Assembly: GCA_902601455.1 (NCBI GenBank)
Contig: CACKNC010000001.1
Coordinates: forward strand, 282,240 to 346,239
Direction: 5' to 3'
DNA: 64,000 nucleotides
Origin: an uncultured Alphaproteobacteria bacterium
Lineage (GTDB): Bacteria > Pseudomonadota > Alphaproteobacteria > HIMB59 > GCA-002718135
In this document: one piece after another, positions 56,052-64,000 of the stretch
How positions within the stretch are numbered: position 1 is the stretch's first letter
Layout: the number at the start of each line of letters is the position of its first letter
The notes under the pieces: generated by a model
The model's input: only the letters and a program-made list of their open reading frames with translations
Database searches by the model: none
What the model was told of the DNA's origin: nothing
Made by a program: the position numbers and the translations under genes

Positions 56052-56128
56052 GCGGGAGTAGTTCAGCTGGTTAGAACGCTGCCCTGTCACGGCAGAGGTC
56101 GCGGGTTCGAATCCCGTCTCTCGCGCCA
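56052..56128 (+). tRNA. tRNA-Asp (GTC), intact
   Basis: A 77-base cloverleaf, acceptor GCGGGAG with CTCTCGC, anticodon loop CTGTCAC giving GTC, encoded CCA. Its 5' 41 bases are the element-borne copy of the repeat and its 3' half is presumably the original chromosomal one, so its promoter must now lie in element DNA rather than in the tRNA-Val operon. Confidence 0.97.
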
Positions 56129-56295
56129 TTTTCATCGGTTTTATTGATCGATGAAATTGTAGTTCTAAAAAATAATTTTCTTCATAATTGTATAATAGTC
56201 GCAGAAATCATGGATTGTTATCCTTGAATAATCTACTAAATATAGTACTAAACATTTTTTTTGAAGAAACATATATTTGAAGTAACATACATATA

Positions 56296-56661
56296 GTGGA
56301 AAATTATTTATCAGAATATTTACCAATTTTAATTTTTATTATTATTGGATTTGCGATAGCAATTGGAATGACAACTCTATCTTTTGTCGTTGGTCAAAGC
56401 AAACCTGATAACGAAAAACTGTCTGCTTATGAATGTGGCTTTGAAGCTTTTGATGATGCAAGAGGTAGATTTGATGTAAGGTTTTATTTAGTGGCAATAC
56501 TTTTTATTATATTTGATTTAGAGGTAGCTTTTTTATTTCCTTGGGCAATATCATTGGGAAGCATAGGGGCATTTGGATTTTGGTCAATGATGATTTTTTT
56601 ACTTATTCTTACTATTGGCTTTATCTATGAATGGAAAAAAGGAGCTCTTGAATGGGAGTAG
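56296..56661 (+). CDS. nuoA: NADH-quinone oxidoreductase subunit A
   Basis: A 121-residue membrane subunit with three helices; [35 protein letters not shown] is the family signature. GTG start. First gene of the complex I operon; its stop overlaps nuoB by ten bases. Confidence 0.97.
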   Translation: MENYLSEYLPILIFIIIGFAIAIGMTTLSFVVGQSKPDNEKLSAYECGFEAFDDARGRFDVRFYLVAILFIIFDLEVAFLFPWAISLGSIGAFGFWSMMIFLLILTIGFIYEWKKGALEWE

Positions 56662-57152
56662 AAATTAACGAAAATAATTTTGGTGATGAGTTAAATTCAA
56701 AAGGTTTTTTGGTAGCAAATTTTGATAAACTTCTCACTTGGGCAAGAACAGGCTCATTATGGCCAATGACTTTTGGTTTAGCATGCTGTGGTGTTGAAAT
56801 GATACATACATATATGGCAAGATATGATCTTGATAGATACGGAGTAATTCCAAGAGGAAGTCCTCGTCAATCTGACGTTATGATTGTTGCTGGAACTTTA
56901 ACCAATAAAATGGCCCCAGCTTTAAGGAAAGTTTATGATCAAATGCCTGAACCTAGATGGGTTATTTCTATGGGCTCTTGTGCAAATGGAGGAGGGTATT
57001 ATCATTATTCTTATTCAGTTGTAAGGGGTTGTGATAGAATTGTCCCAGTAGATATTTATGTACCTGGCTGTCCTCCGACTGCAGAGGCATTGGTGTACGG
57101 TATTTTGCAATTACAAAAAAAAATTAGAAGAAAAAATAAATTTGTAAGATAA
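56652..57152 (+). CDS. nuoB: NADH-quinone oxidoreductase subunit B
   Basis: A 166-residue peripheral subunit holding cluster N2, the last iron-sulphur centre before quinone. [43 protein letters not shown] and the [16 protein letters not shown] Cys are the conserved ligands. Confidence 0.97.
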   Translation: MGVEINENNFGDELNSKGFLVANFDKLLTWARTGSLWPMTFGLACCGVEMIHTYMARYDLDRYGVIPRGSPRQSDVMIVAGTLTNKMAPALRKVYDQMPEPRWVISMGSCANGGGYYHYSYSVVRGCDRIVPVDIYVPGCPPTAEALVYGILQLQKKIRRKNKFVR

Positions 57153-57155
57153 TTA

Positions 57156-57734
57156 ATGATAGAAGATTTAAAAAAAAATAATCAATTGTCTTTCATTAAA
57201 GATAAAAAAATTTTTTATGAAGCTTCATTTAATAAAGAAGATATACTTAAGTTGTTTGAAGAATTAAAAAAAAACGAACTATTTAGTTTTGATCAATTAA
57301 TTGACATGACTGCAATAGACTATCCTTCAAGAGAAAAACGATTTGAACTAATTTATATTCTGCTTAGCATGAAAAAAAATAAAAGAATTGTTTTAAAAAC
57401 ATCAATTAATGAAAATGATAGTTTAGAAAGTATAATTAAAATTTTCAAAGCTTCTGACTGGTACGAGAGAGAGTGTTATGATTTATTTGGAATAAAATTT
57501 AATAGTCATCCCGACTTAAGAAGAATTATGACAGATTATAATTTTGAAGGTTTTCCTTTGAGAAAGGATTTCCCTTTAACTGGTCATACTGAAGTAAGAT
57601 ATGATGATGTTGAAAAAAAAGTTGTTTATGAGCCTGTAAAATTAACACAAGAATATAGAGATTTTGATTATACTTCTCCTTGGGAAGGTATGCCTGACGG
57701 AATTGATGAGCATAAAGATCAAGAGTCATCATGA
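57156..57734 (+). CDS. nuoC: NADH-quinone oxidoreductase subunit C
   Basis: A 192-residue hydrophilic subunit of the connecting arm. The signature [52 protein letters not shown] is intact across residues about 100-150. The nuoD start overlaps its stop by four bases. Confidence 0.97.
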   Translation: MIEDLKKNNQLSFIKDKKIFYEASFNKEDILKLFEELKKNELFSFDQLIDMTAIDYPSREKRFELIYILLSMKKNKRIVLKTSINENDSLESIIKIFKASDWYERECYDLFGIKFNSHPDLRRIMTDYNFEGFPLRKDFPLTGHTEVRYDDVEKKVVYEPVKLTQEYRDFDYTSPWEGMPDGIDEHKDQESS

Positions 57735-58909
57735 AAGAAATTGAAGTAAACACAACTACTATTAATTTTGGACCACAGCATCCAGCAGCACATGGAGTTT
57801 TAAGATTGGTTGTAGAGCTTGATGGAGAAGTTGTTGAAAGAGCAGAACCTCATATTGGTTTATTGCACAGAGGTACTGAAAAATTAATTGAATATAAAAC
57901 ATATCTTCAAGCTGTGCCATATTTTGATAGATTGGACTATGTTTCACCTATGTGCCAAGAGCACGCTTTTGCATTAGCTACTGAAAATTTATTAAAAATT
58001 GAGGTTCCTCAAAGGGCTAAATATATCAGAGTTATTTTTGCTGAAATTACAAGATTGTTAAATCACTTATTAAACATACCTGCTTACGCTGCTGATATTG
58101 GTGCTGTCACACCATTTTTGTGGTGTTTTGAAGAGCGAGAAAAGCTACTTCAATTTCATGAAGCTGTATCAGGTGCTAGATTTCATGCAGCTTACTTCAG
58201 ACCTGGAGGTGTACATCAAGATATGCCTGAAGGCATGGAAGATAAGCTTAATGATCATTTTAAAAACTTACCTAAGTTTATCGATGATCTTGAAGAGCTT
58301 TTAACAAATAATAGAATTTTAAGACAGAGATCTGTTGATATCGGTGTTATTTCAAAAAAAGAAGCTATTGAATGGGGATGCACAGGACCTGTTCTTAGAA
58401 GTGCTGGTGTAGCTTGGGACTTAAGACGCTCTCAACCTTATGATGCATACGATAAAGTTGATTTTGAAATACCTATCGGAAAAAAAGGTGATTGTTTTGA
58501 TAGGTACTTAGTGCGCATTGAGGAAATGAGACAAAGTATTTCAATTATTCAGCAGTGTTTAACTCAAATTAAATCGGGAGATATATCTGTTATTGATAAC
58601 AAAATTACTCCCCCTAAAAGAAGTGAAATGAAGCACTCAATGGAGTCATTAATACATCATTTCAAATTATTTACTGAAGGCTACCGAGTTCCTGAGGGCC
58701 AAACCTACAATGCTGTTGAGGCTCCTAAGGGTGAGTTTGGGGTATTTTTAGTTTCAGATGGATCAAGTAAACCATATAGATGTAAAATTAGAGCACCAGG
58801 TTTTGCTCACCTGCAAACACTTGATTTTTTATCAAAGGGCCATTTAATGGCAGACATAGCCGCTATTCTAGGAAGTCTTGATATTGTATTTGGAGAAATA
58901 GATCGATGA
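57731..58909 (+). CDS. nuoD: NADH-quinone oxidoreductase subunit D
   Basis: A 392-residue subunit forming the quinone pocket with Nuo[25 protein letters not shown] and [20 protein letters not shown] near the N-terminus, and a C-terminal ending in [19 protein letters not shown], are standard. It overlaps nuoE by four bases. Confidence 0.97.
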   Translation: MKEIEVNTTTINFGPQHPAAHGVLRLVVELDGEVVERAEPHIGLLHRGTEKLIEYKTYLQAVPYFDRLDYVSPMCQEHAFALATENLLKIEVPQRAKYIRVIFAEITRLLNHLLNIPAYAADIGAVTPFLWCFEEREKLLQFHEAVSGARFHAAYFRPGGVHQDMPEGMEDKLNDHFKNLPKFIDDLEELLTNNRILRQRSVDIGVISKKEAIEWGCTGPVLRSAGVAWDLRRSQPYDAYDKVDFEIPIGKKGDCFDRYLVRIEEMRQSISIIQQCLTQIKSGDISVIDNKITPPKRSEMKHSMESLIHHFKLFTEGYRVPEGQTYNAVEAPKGEFGVFLVSDGSSKPYRCKIRAPGFAHLQTLDFLSKGHLMADIAAILGSLDIVFGEIDR

Positions 58910-59505
58910 AACATCCAGGTATGATAAATAAAGTCTTCAATTTACCAGACGAAATTTTTGATTGGTCTCAAGATAACTTTGAAAGAGCTTCAGAAATTAT
59001 AAAAAAATATCCAAACTCAAGACAACAAAGCGCCGTAATTCCTCTCCTTGATCTTGCACAAAGACAAAATTCAGGATGGTTAAGTAAAACTGCAATTGAA
59101 AAAGTTGCCGAAACATTAAGTATGTCATACATTCGTGTTTTAGAGGTAGCTACATTTTATTCTATGTTTAATCTTGAGCCTGTAGGTGAAAACTTCGTTC
59201 AAATTTGCAGAACAACCCCATGCTGGTTAAGAGGAAGTGATAAGCTTGTTGAAGTGGCTAAAGAGGTTTCAAACACTAAACTTGGTGAAACTTCTGATGA
59301 TAAAAAATTTACTATTGTTGAAGTTGAGTGTTTAGGCGCTTGTTGCAATGCCCCGATGGTTCAAATTAATGACGATTACTATGAAGATCTTGATGAGCAC
59401 AGTTTTAAAAAATTATTAACCAATTTAAAACAAAGTAAAGAGACTAAAAAAGGTTCACAGATTGGAAGACAAACATCACATCCTCAAAGGGAAGACAATG
59501 CTTAA
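58906..59505 (+). CDS. nuoE: NADH-quinone oxidoreductase subunit E
   Basis: A 199-residue NADH-module subunit binding a 2Fe-2S cluster (N1a) through Cys pairs in [14 protein letters not shown] and [17 protein letters not shown]. The C-terminal extension is modest. The nuoF ATG lies eight bases inside its end. Confidence 0.96.
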   Translation: MKHPGMINKVFNLPDEIFDWSQDNFERASEIIKKYPNSRQQSAVIPLLDLAQRQNSGWLSKTAIEKVAETLSMSYIRVLEVATFYSMFNLEPVGENFVQICRTTPCWLRGSDKLVEVAKEVSNTKLGETSDDKKFTIVEVECLGACCNAPMVQINDDYYEDLDEHSFKKLLTNLKQSKETKKGSQIGRQTSHPQREDNA

Positions 59506-60775
59506 AGAAGAAGACAAAATTTTTAAAAACCTATACGGCTTTGATGATTGGTCTTTAGATAGTGCTAAAAAAAGAGGCATATGGTCTAATACAAAAGAAA
59601 TCATTGAAAAGGGATCTGATTTTATTGTTGAAGAAATTAAAAGCAGTCAATTGCGTGGAAGGGGTGGGGCAGGTTTTCCTGCTGGATTGAAATGGTCATT
59701 TATGCCAAAAGATTCTGGTAAGCCTCAATATTTAGTTGTTAATGCAGATGAATCTGAACCGGGGACATGCAAGGATAGAGAGATAATTAGAAATGATCCT
59801 CATCTTTTATTGGAAGGCTGTTTGATTGCAGGTTTTGCAATGCATGCAAATGCTTGTTATATTTATATTCGAGGAGAATACTATAGTGAAGCATCAAACC
59901 TTCAAAAGGCAATCGATGAAGCATATCAAAACAATTTGATTGGCAGGAATGCATGTGGGACTAATTGGAATTATGATATTTATTTACATCGGGGGGCCGG
60001 AGCTTATATTTGTGGAGAAGAAACTGCACTTCTAGAGAGTCTAGAAGGAAAAAAAGGTCAACCAAGATTAAAACCTCCTTTCCCAGCAGGTGCTGGTCTT
60101 TACGGATGCCCAACTACAGTTACTAATGTTGAAACTATAGCAGTAGCACCTACCATTATAAGAAGAGGAGCTTCTTGGTTTAGTGGTCTTGGTAGAGAAA
60201 ATAATACTGGTTCAAAAATATTTAGTATTTCAGGTCATGTAAATAATCCATGTAATGTTGAAGAAGAAATGGGCATTGGGTTAAAAGAGCTTATTGAAAA
60301 TCATGCAGGAGGAGTAATAGGAGGATGGGATAATTTATTAGCAGTAATACCCGGTGGTGCTAGCGTACCACTTCTTCCAAAATCAATTTGTGACACAGTT
60401 AAAATGGACTTTGATAGCTTAAAAGAAGTTCAAAGCGGTCTTGGTACAGCGGCAGTTATAGTAATGAATAAATCTACTGATATTGTTGATGCAATATGTA
60501 GGCTGTCACATTTTTATAAACATGAAAGTTGTGGTCAATGCACACCTTGTAGAGAAGGAACAGGTTGGATGTTTAGGATGATGGAGAAAATGGTTAAAGG
60601 CTCTGCACAAGTTAACGATATTGATAAACTTTTAGATGTAACCAAACAGATTGAAGGACATACTATTTGTGCATTAGGAGATGCTGCAGCTTGGCCTATA
60701 CAAGGACTTATGAGACACTTCAGGCCTGAAGTAGAAAAAAGAATAAAAGAATACCAACTTGGAGAAGTAGCATAA
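59498..60775 (+). CDS. nuoF: NADH-quinone oxidoreductase subunit F
   Basis: NADH-oxidising subunit with FMN and a 4Fe-4S cluster; about 425 residues. [18 protein letters not shown] (NADH), [20 protein letters not shown] (FMN) and [14 protein letters not shown] plus the last Cys in [11 protein letters not shown] are visible. I start at MLKEED because GGGAAG lies just upstream; a TTG 36 bases earlier is in frame but less likely. Confidence 0.96.
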   Translation: MLKEEDKIFKNLYGFDDWSLDSAKKRGIWSNTKEIIEKGSDFIVEEIKSSQLRGRGGAGFPAGLKWSFMPKDSGKPQYLVVNADESEPGTCKDREIIRNDPHLLLEGCLIAGFAMHANACYIYIRGEYYSEASNLQKAIDEAYQNNLIGRNACGTNWNYDIYLHRGAGAYICGEETALLESLEGKKGQPRLKPPFPAGAGLYGCPTTVTNVETIAVAPTIIRRGASWFSGLGRENNTGSKIFSISGHVNNPCNVEEEMGIGLKELIENHAGGVIGGWDNLLAVIPGGASVPLLPKSICDTVKMDFDSLKEVQSGLGTAAVIVMNKSTDIVDAICRLSHFYKHESCGQCTPCREGTGWMFRMMEKMVKGSAQVNDIDKLLDVTKQIEGHTICALGDAAAWPIQGLMRHFRPEVEKRIKEYQLGEVA

Positions 60776-62826
60776 TGCCTACAATTACTATTGATGACAA
60801 AAAAGTAGAATTTGAAAACGGCATGACGGTGATGCAAGCATGTGAGTTAGCAGGGGCAGAAATTCCAAGGTTTTGCTATCATGAAAAATTATCAATTGCT
60901 GGAAATTGCAGAATGTGTCTTGTGGAAATGGAGAAAGGCCCCCCTAAGCCAGTTGCCTCCTGTGCTATGCCTGCTGGAGATGGAATGGTCATTAAGACAG
61001 ACTCTGAAATGGTCAAGAAAGCAAGAAAAGGGGTTATGGAATTCCTGTTAATAAACCATCCTCTAGATTGTCCAATCTGTGATCAAGGGGGCGAATGTGA
61101 CCTTCAGGATCAAGCCTTACATTATGGTTTTGATAAATCAAGATACGAAGAAAATAAGAGAGCTGTAAAAAACAAGCACATGGGCCCTCTAGTAAGTACC
61201 ATTATGACTAGATGTATTCATTGTACCAGATGTGTAAGATTCTCTACAGAAGTAGCTGGTGTTGATGACTTAGGTCTTCTTGGACGTGGTGAAAATGCAG
61301 AAATTACAACTTATTTAGAAAAAACTATCGACTCTGAATTATCTGGGAATGTTATTGATCTATGTCCAGTGGGAGCTCTAACGAGTAAACCTTATTCATT
61401 TAAATCAAGACCTTGGGAATTAACTAAAACTGAAACCTTTGATGTTTTTGATGGTGTGGGATCCAGTATAAGAGTAGATACAAGAGGTAAGCAAGTTTTA
61501 AGAGTTTTGCCACGCATCAATGAAGACACAAATGAAGAATGGATAAGTGACAAAACAAGATTTGCCATCGATGGACTTTCGAGACAAAGATTAGATAAAG
61601 TTTACATCAAAGAGAATGATAAATTAAATGCTTCTGATTGGGATAGTGCATTAAATATAATCAAAGATGAAATTAACATAAGAGGAAAAGATAAAACAAT
61701 AACTTTATCTGGAAAATTTACAGATGCAGAGACTATAATTTCTTCAAAACTTTTTTCAAAAGGCCTAGGTTCTAACTTTTATGATTGCAGATTTGATAAT
61801 GCGCAAATAATTCATGGTGAAAACGAAAGTTATAAATTTAACTCCTCTATTCAAGAAGTCGAAAATGCCGATGCGATACTTTTAGTAGGCTCAAACCCTA
61901 GATGGGAGGCAAGTGTTTTAAATGCAAGAATACGAAAAGCGTTTATACATAATAATTGTCAAGTAGGATTGATCGGACCAGCTCTTGATCTCAATTATGC
62001 TTATAAAGAAATTTCTGTTTCATTAAATGGACTTAATGAAATCTTAGATAATAAATCTGAATTTTCAAAAGTACTTTTTAATGCTAAAAATCCTATTATC
62101 ATCGTCGGCACATCAGCGATTAATACAAGCGAGGGATCTTCAGTATTAAAAACATGCGCAGAAATTGCAAGAAAATTACCAAATTATTCTGAATCATTTA
62201 ATCCTTTAAATATATTAAACCAAGACATATCTAGAGTAGGATCATTAGAGCTTGGTTTTGTTAATAAGGTTTTTGATGGTAATTTTGAAAAAAAACTCAA
62301 AGAAGAAATAGGCTTAAATAAACCTGTTGTATTTTTATTAGGTTTGGATGAATTAAACCCAAAATCATTAGAGGGATCTTTTGTTGTATATTTAGGTCAC
62401 CATGGTGATGTGAACGCACAACATGCTGATATTATTCTTCCTTCTCCAGCTTATACAGAAAAATCTTCCACCTTTATGAATATTGAGGGCAGAACAATTC
62501 AGACATCACGTTGTCACAATCCACTTGGGGATGCTAAAGAAGAGTGGAAAATATTCAGAGTATTAAGTGATCTTCTTGATTGTGGTATTCAATTCAATAA
62601 TCTTAATGATGTAAGAAAGACTTTAATTAATGAAAATAAAAACTTTCTTGCAATACTAGAGGCTAACAGTTCTTCAAATTTATCCTTTTCATCTAAAGAA
62701 GATATAAAAGATCAAAGTTTATCCTATAACATTAGCAATTTTTATATGAATGACTCAATATCTCGAGCATCTGAAACTATGGCTAATTGTACGAATGAAA
62801 TACTGAATAAAGCAAAAGCTTCATGA
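60775..62826 (+). CDS. nuoG: NADH-quinone oxidoreductase subunit G
   Basis: Large iron-sulphur subunit, 683 residues. The N-terminal 2Fe-2S domain has [20 protein letters not shown], followed by the His-Cys 4Fe-4S segment, the [20 protein letters not shown] and [13 protein letters not shown] cluster motifs, then a degenerate molybdopterin-type domain. It shares one base with nuoF. Confidence 0.97.
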   Translation: MPTITIDDKKVEFENGMTVMQACELAGAEIPRFCYHEKLSIAGNCRMCLVEMEKGPPKPVASCAMPAGDGMVIKTDSEMVKKARKGVMEFLLINHPLDCPICDQGGECDLQDQALHYGFDKSRYEENKRAVKNKHMGPLVSTIMTRCIHCTRCVRFSTEVAGVDDLGLLGRGENAEITTYLEKTIDSELSGNVIDLCPVGALTSKPYSFKSRPWELTKTETFDVFDGVGSSIRVDTRGKQVLRVLPRINEDTNEEWISDKTRFAIDGLSRQRLDKVYIKENDKLNASDWDSALNIIKDEINIRGKDKTITLSGKFTDAETIISSKLFSKGLGSNFYDCRFDNAQIIHGENESYKFNSSIQEVENADAILLVGSNPRWEASVLNARIRKAFIHNNCQVGLIGPALDLNYAYKEISVSLNGLNEILDNKSEFSKVLFNAKNPIIIVGTSAINTSEGSSVLKTCAEIARKLPNYSESFNPLNILNQDISRVGSLELGFVNKVFDGNFEKKLKEEIGLNKPVVFLLGLDELNPKSLEGSFVVYLGHHGDVNAQHADIILPSPAYTEKSSTFMNIEGRTIQTSRCHNPLGDAKEEWKIFRVLSDLLDCGIQFNNLNDVRKTLINENKNFLAILEANSSSNLSFSSKEDIKDQSLSYNISNFYMNDSISRASETMANCTNEILNKAKAS

Positions 62827-63845
62827 ATAGTTTTTCGCTATTAAATGATTTAATATTTCCAGGAGCTATTATAATTGCTCAAATATTAGCAGTTTTAATG
62901 CCTGTATTAATTTCTGTAGCTTTTTTAGTTTATGCAGAGAGAAAAGTATTAGCTCTTATACAACTTCGGAGAGGTCCAAACGTAGTAGGCCCTTTTGGTA
63001 TACTTCAAAGTTTTGCCGATGCTCTTAAATTGTTAACAAAAGAAAATATCGTACCTGCAAATTCAAATAAGGTAGTTTTTTTATTAGCACCTATAATTAC
63101 TATGGTTCTTAGTTTAGCAGGATGGGCAGTAATACCTTTTGCACCCAATTGGGTCATAGCAGATATAAATGTAGGTATAATGTATTTATTTGCTGTTTCA
63201 TCTTTAGGTGTTTACGGAATTATTATGGCGGGTTGGGCGAGTAATTCTCAATACCCTTTTTTAGGAGCTTTAAGATCAGCAGCGCAAATGGTTTCTTATG
63301 AGGTATCAATAGGTTTCGTTATTATCACTGTATTATTATGTGTTGGCTCATTAAATTTATCTAAAATAGTTGAGGCGCAAGAGACTGTTTGGTTTGCAAT
63401 TCCTCTTCTTCCAATGTTTGTAGTTTTTTTTATTTCAGCTTTAGCTGAAACTAACAGACTTCCATTTGATTTACCGGAAGACGAGTCAACTTTAGTTGCT
63501 GGATTTTTCACTGAATACTCATCTGCCTCATTTGTTTTATTTTTCCTAGGAGAATATGCAAGTATGATATTGATGAGCTCTATGACAGTTATATTGTTTA
63601 TGGGAGGTTGGTTGCCACCATTTGACATATTTCCTCTAAATGAAATTCCAGGAGTAATCTGGTTTACTTTAAAGGTTATATTTATTTTATTTTTGTTTAT
63701 ATGGGTCCGTGGAACTTTTCCAAGATACAGATATGATCAATTAATGAGACTTGGATGGAAAATTTTCTTACCTCTTTCACTATTGTGGGTGGTTTTAACG
63801 GCTGGGTTTTTAATGATCTTTGATATGGTTCCTAATTCTTTATGA
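62823..63845 (+). CDS. nuoH: NADH-quinone oxidoreductase subunit H
   Basis: A 340-residue membrane subunit with eight helices at the quinone entry. [36 protein letters not shown] and [28 protein letters not shown] are signatures. Its stop overlaps nuoI by four bases (ATGA). Confidence 0.97.
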   Translation: MNSFSLLNDLIFPGAIIIAQILAVLMPVLISVAFLVYAERKVLALIQLRRGPNVVGPFGILQSFADALKLLTKENIVPANSNKVVFLLAPIITMVLSLAGWAVIPFAPNWVIADINVGIMYLFAVSSLGVYGIIMAGWASNSQYPFLGALRSAAQMVSYEVSIGFVIITVLLCVGSLNLSKIVEAQETVWFAIPLLPMFVVFFISALAETNRLPFDLPEDESTLVAGFFTEYSSASFVLFFLGEYASMILMSSMTVILFMGGWLPPFDIFPLNEIPGVIWFTLKVIFILFLFIWVRGTFPRYRYDQLMRLGWKIFLPLSLLWVVLTAGFLMIFDMVPNSL

Positions 63846-64000
63846 TAAAATATATTAAATCTTTTACTTTATTTGAACTTTTACAAGGTATGTTTTTAAC
63901 ATTAAAGTATATGTTCAAGGCTAAAGTAACTATTAACTATCCTCACGAAAAAGGACCTTTGAGTCCACGATTTAGAGGTGAACATGCTCTTAGAAGATAT
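63842..64000 (+). CDS. nuoI: NADH-quinone oxidoreductase subunit I, 5' part only
   Basis: The first 53 residues, [20 protein letters not shown] then [21 protein letters not shown], match the N-terminal part of NuoI. The two 4Fe-4S ferredoxin motifs lie beyond the window edge. Confidence 0.95.
   Translation, partial: MIKYIKSFTLFELLQGMFLTLKYMFKAKVTINYPHEKGPLSPRFRGEHALRRY

Larger units (their letters stand above)
53989..56092. mobile_element. Small integrated element in tRNA-Asp, degenerate
   Basis: A 41-base direct repeat of the tRNA-Asp 5' half (53989-54029 and 56052-56092) brackets about 2 kb that interrupts the otherwise conserved hupB-tRNA-Val-tRNA-Asp-nuoA order. Inside are two HTH-type genes, a small membrane protein, a broken tyrosine-recombinase tail next to the intact tRNA, and repeated near-palindromes. 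Integrases that recombine at anticodon-loop sites create such repeats. Lacking an intact integrase, it looks immobile unless helped in trans. Confidence 0.82.

Noticed and set aside
55965-56147. 60-residue plus-strand frame across tRNA-Asp
   Set aside because: It runs through an intact tRNA gene and a terminator; not a protein gene.
56131-56155. TTCATCG/CGATGAA stem after tRNA-Asp as a terminator
   Set aside because: The seven-pair stem has a long loop and no T-run, so termination is not supported.

Overview
The window is AT-rich (about 30% G+C by eye, not counted), tightly packed DNA from what looks like a streamlined marine alphaproteobacterium, perhaps HIMB59/AEGEAN-169-like or Pelagibacterales-like. 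That is an inference from gene order (clpS-clpA, murA-hisG-hisD-infA-yacG, tig-clpP-clpX-lon-hupB-tRNA-nuo), short intergenic gaps, many overlapping genes and protein style; there is no rRNA to confirm it. Eight convergent gene pairs overlap at their stops, five of them by exactly four bases that serve as both stop codons.

Left part (1-30 kb). A minus-strand AglEFGK-type sugar ABC transporter operon carries ThuA and Gfo/Idh/MocA genes instead of an alpha-glucosidase, with a divergent LacI regulator and a perfect palindromic operator. Next come ugd and a phosphomannomutase/phosphoglucomutase, a SPOR-tailed D,D-carboxypeptidase, clpS-clpA, and assorted metabolic genes (RidA, cyclophilin, M19 dipeptidase, LysE exporter, pdxJ, GST). 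They are followed by tRNA-Thr, a secreted SNase-like nuclease, uup flanked by two tiny membrane-protein genes, an HpcH aldolase, an aldo-keto reductase, an MFS transporter with an apparent 5' frameshift, a PQQ-type sugar dehydrogenase and a nitrilase.

Middle (29-47 kb). A MntR-type regulator faces a predicted Mn transporter across a short inverted repeat. The transporter overlaps an unlisted 44-residue DUF2256 zinc-ribbon gene, which precedes a FeS-BCP-type photolyase homologue that has too few cysteines for a 4Fe-4S cluster. Then come murA, hisG, hisD, infA, yacG, tRNA-Phe, a glycosyltransferase-like gene, two HisQ/HisM-type permeases without partners, an IolE-like gene, glpK, parE and the nitrogen block aspC-like / glnB / glnA. 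Between glnB and glnA, on the glnA strand, lie two tandem copies of the glutamine riboswitch (glnA RNA motif).

Right part (47-64 kb). tRNA-His and tRNA-Leu precede tig-clpP-clpX-lon-hupB, then tRNA-Val. The following tRNA-Asp locus is split by a roughly 2 kb integrated element. A 41-base copy of the 5' half of tRNA-Asp marks the left end and the intact tRNA-Asp the right end. The element holds two HTH-type genes, a small membrane protein, a decayed tyrosine-recombinase tail and repeated near-palindromes. The complex I operon nuoA-nuoI follows and runs off the window.

The most interesting signals are the tandem glutamine riboswitches beside a divergent PII protein, the tRNA-Asp mini-element with its palindromes, the cluster-less photolyase with its DUF2256 neighbour, and the agl/thu hybrid sugar operon.
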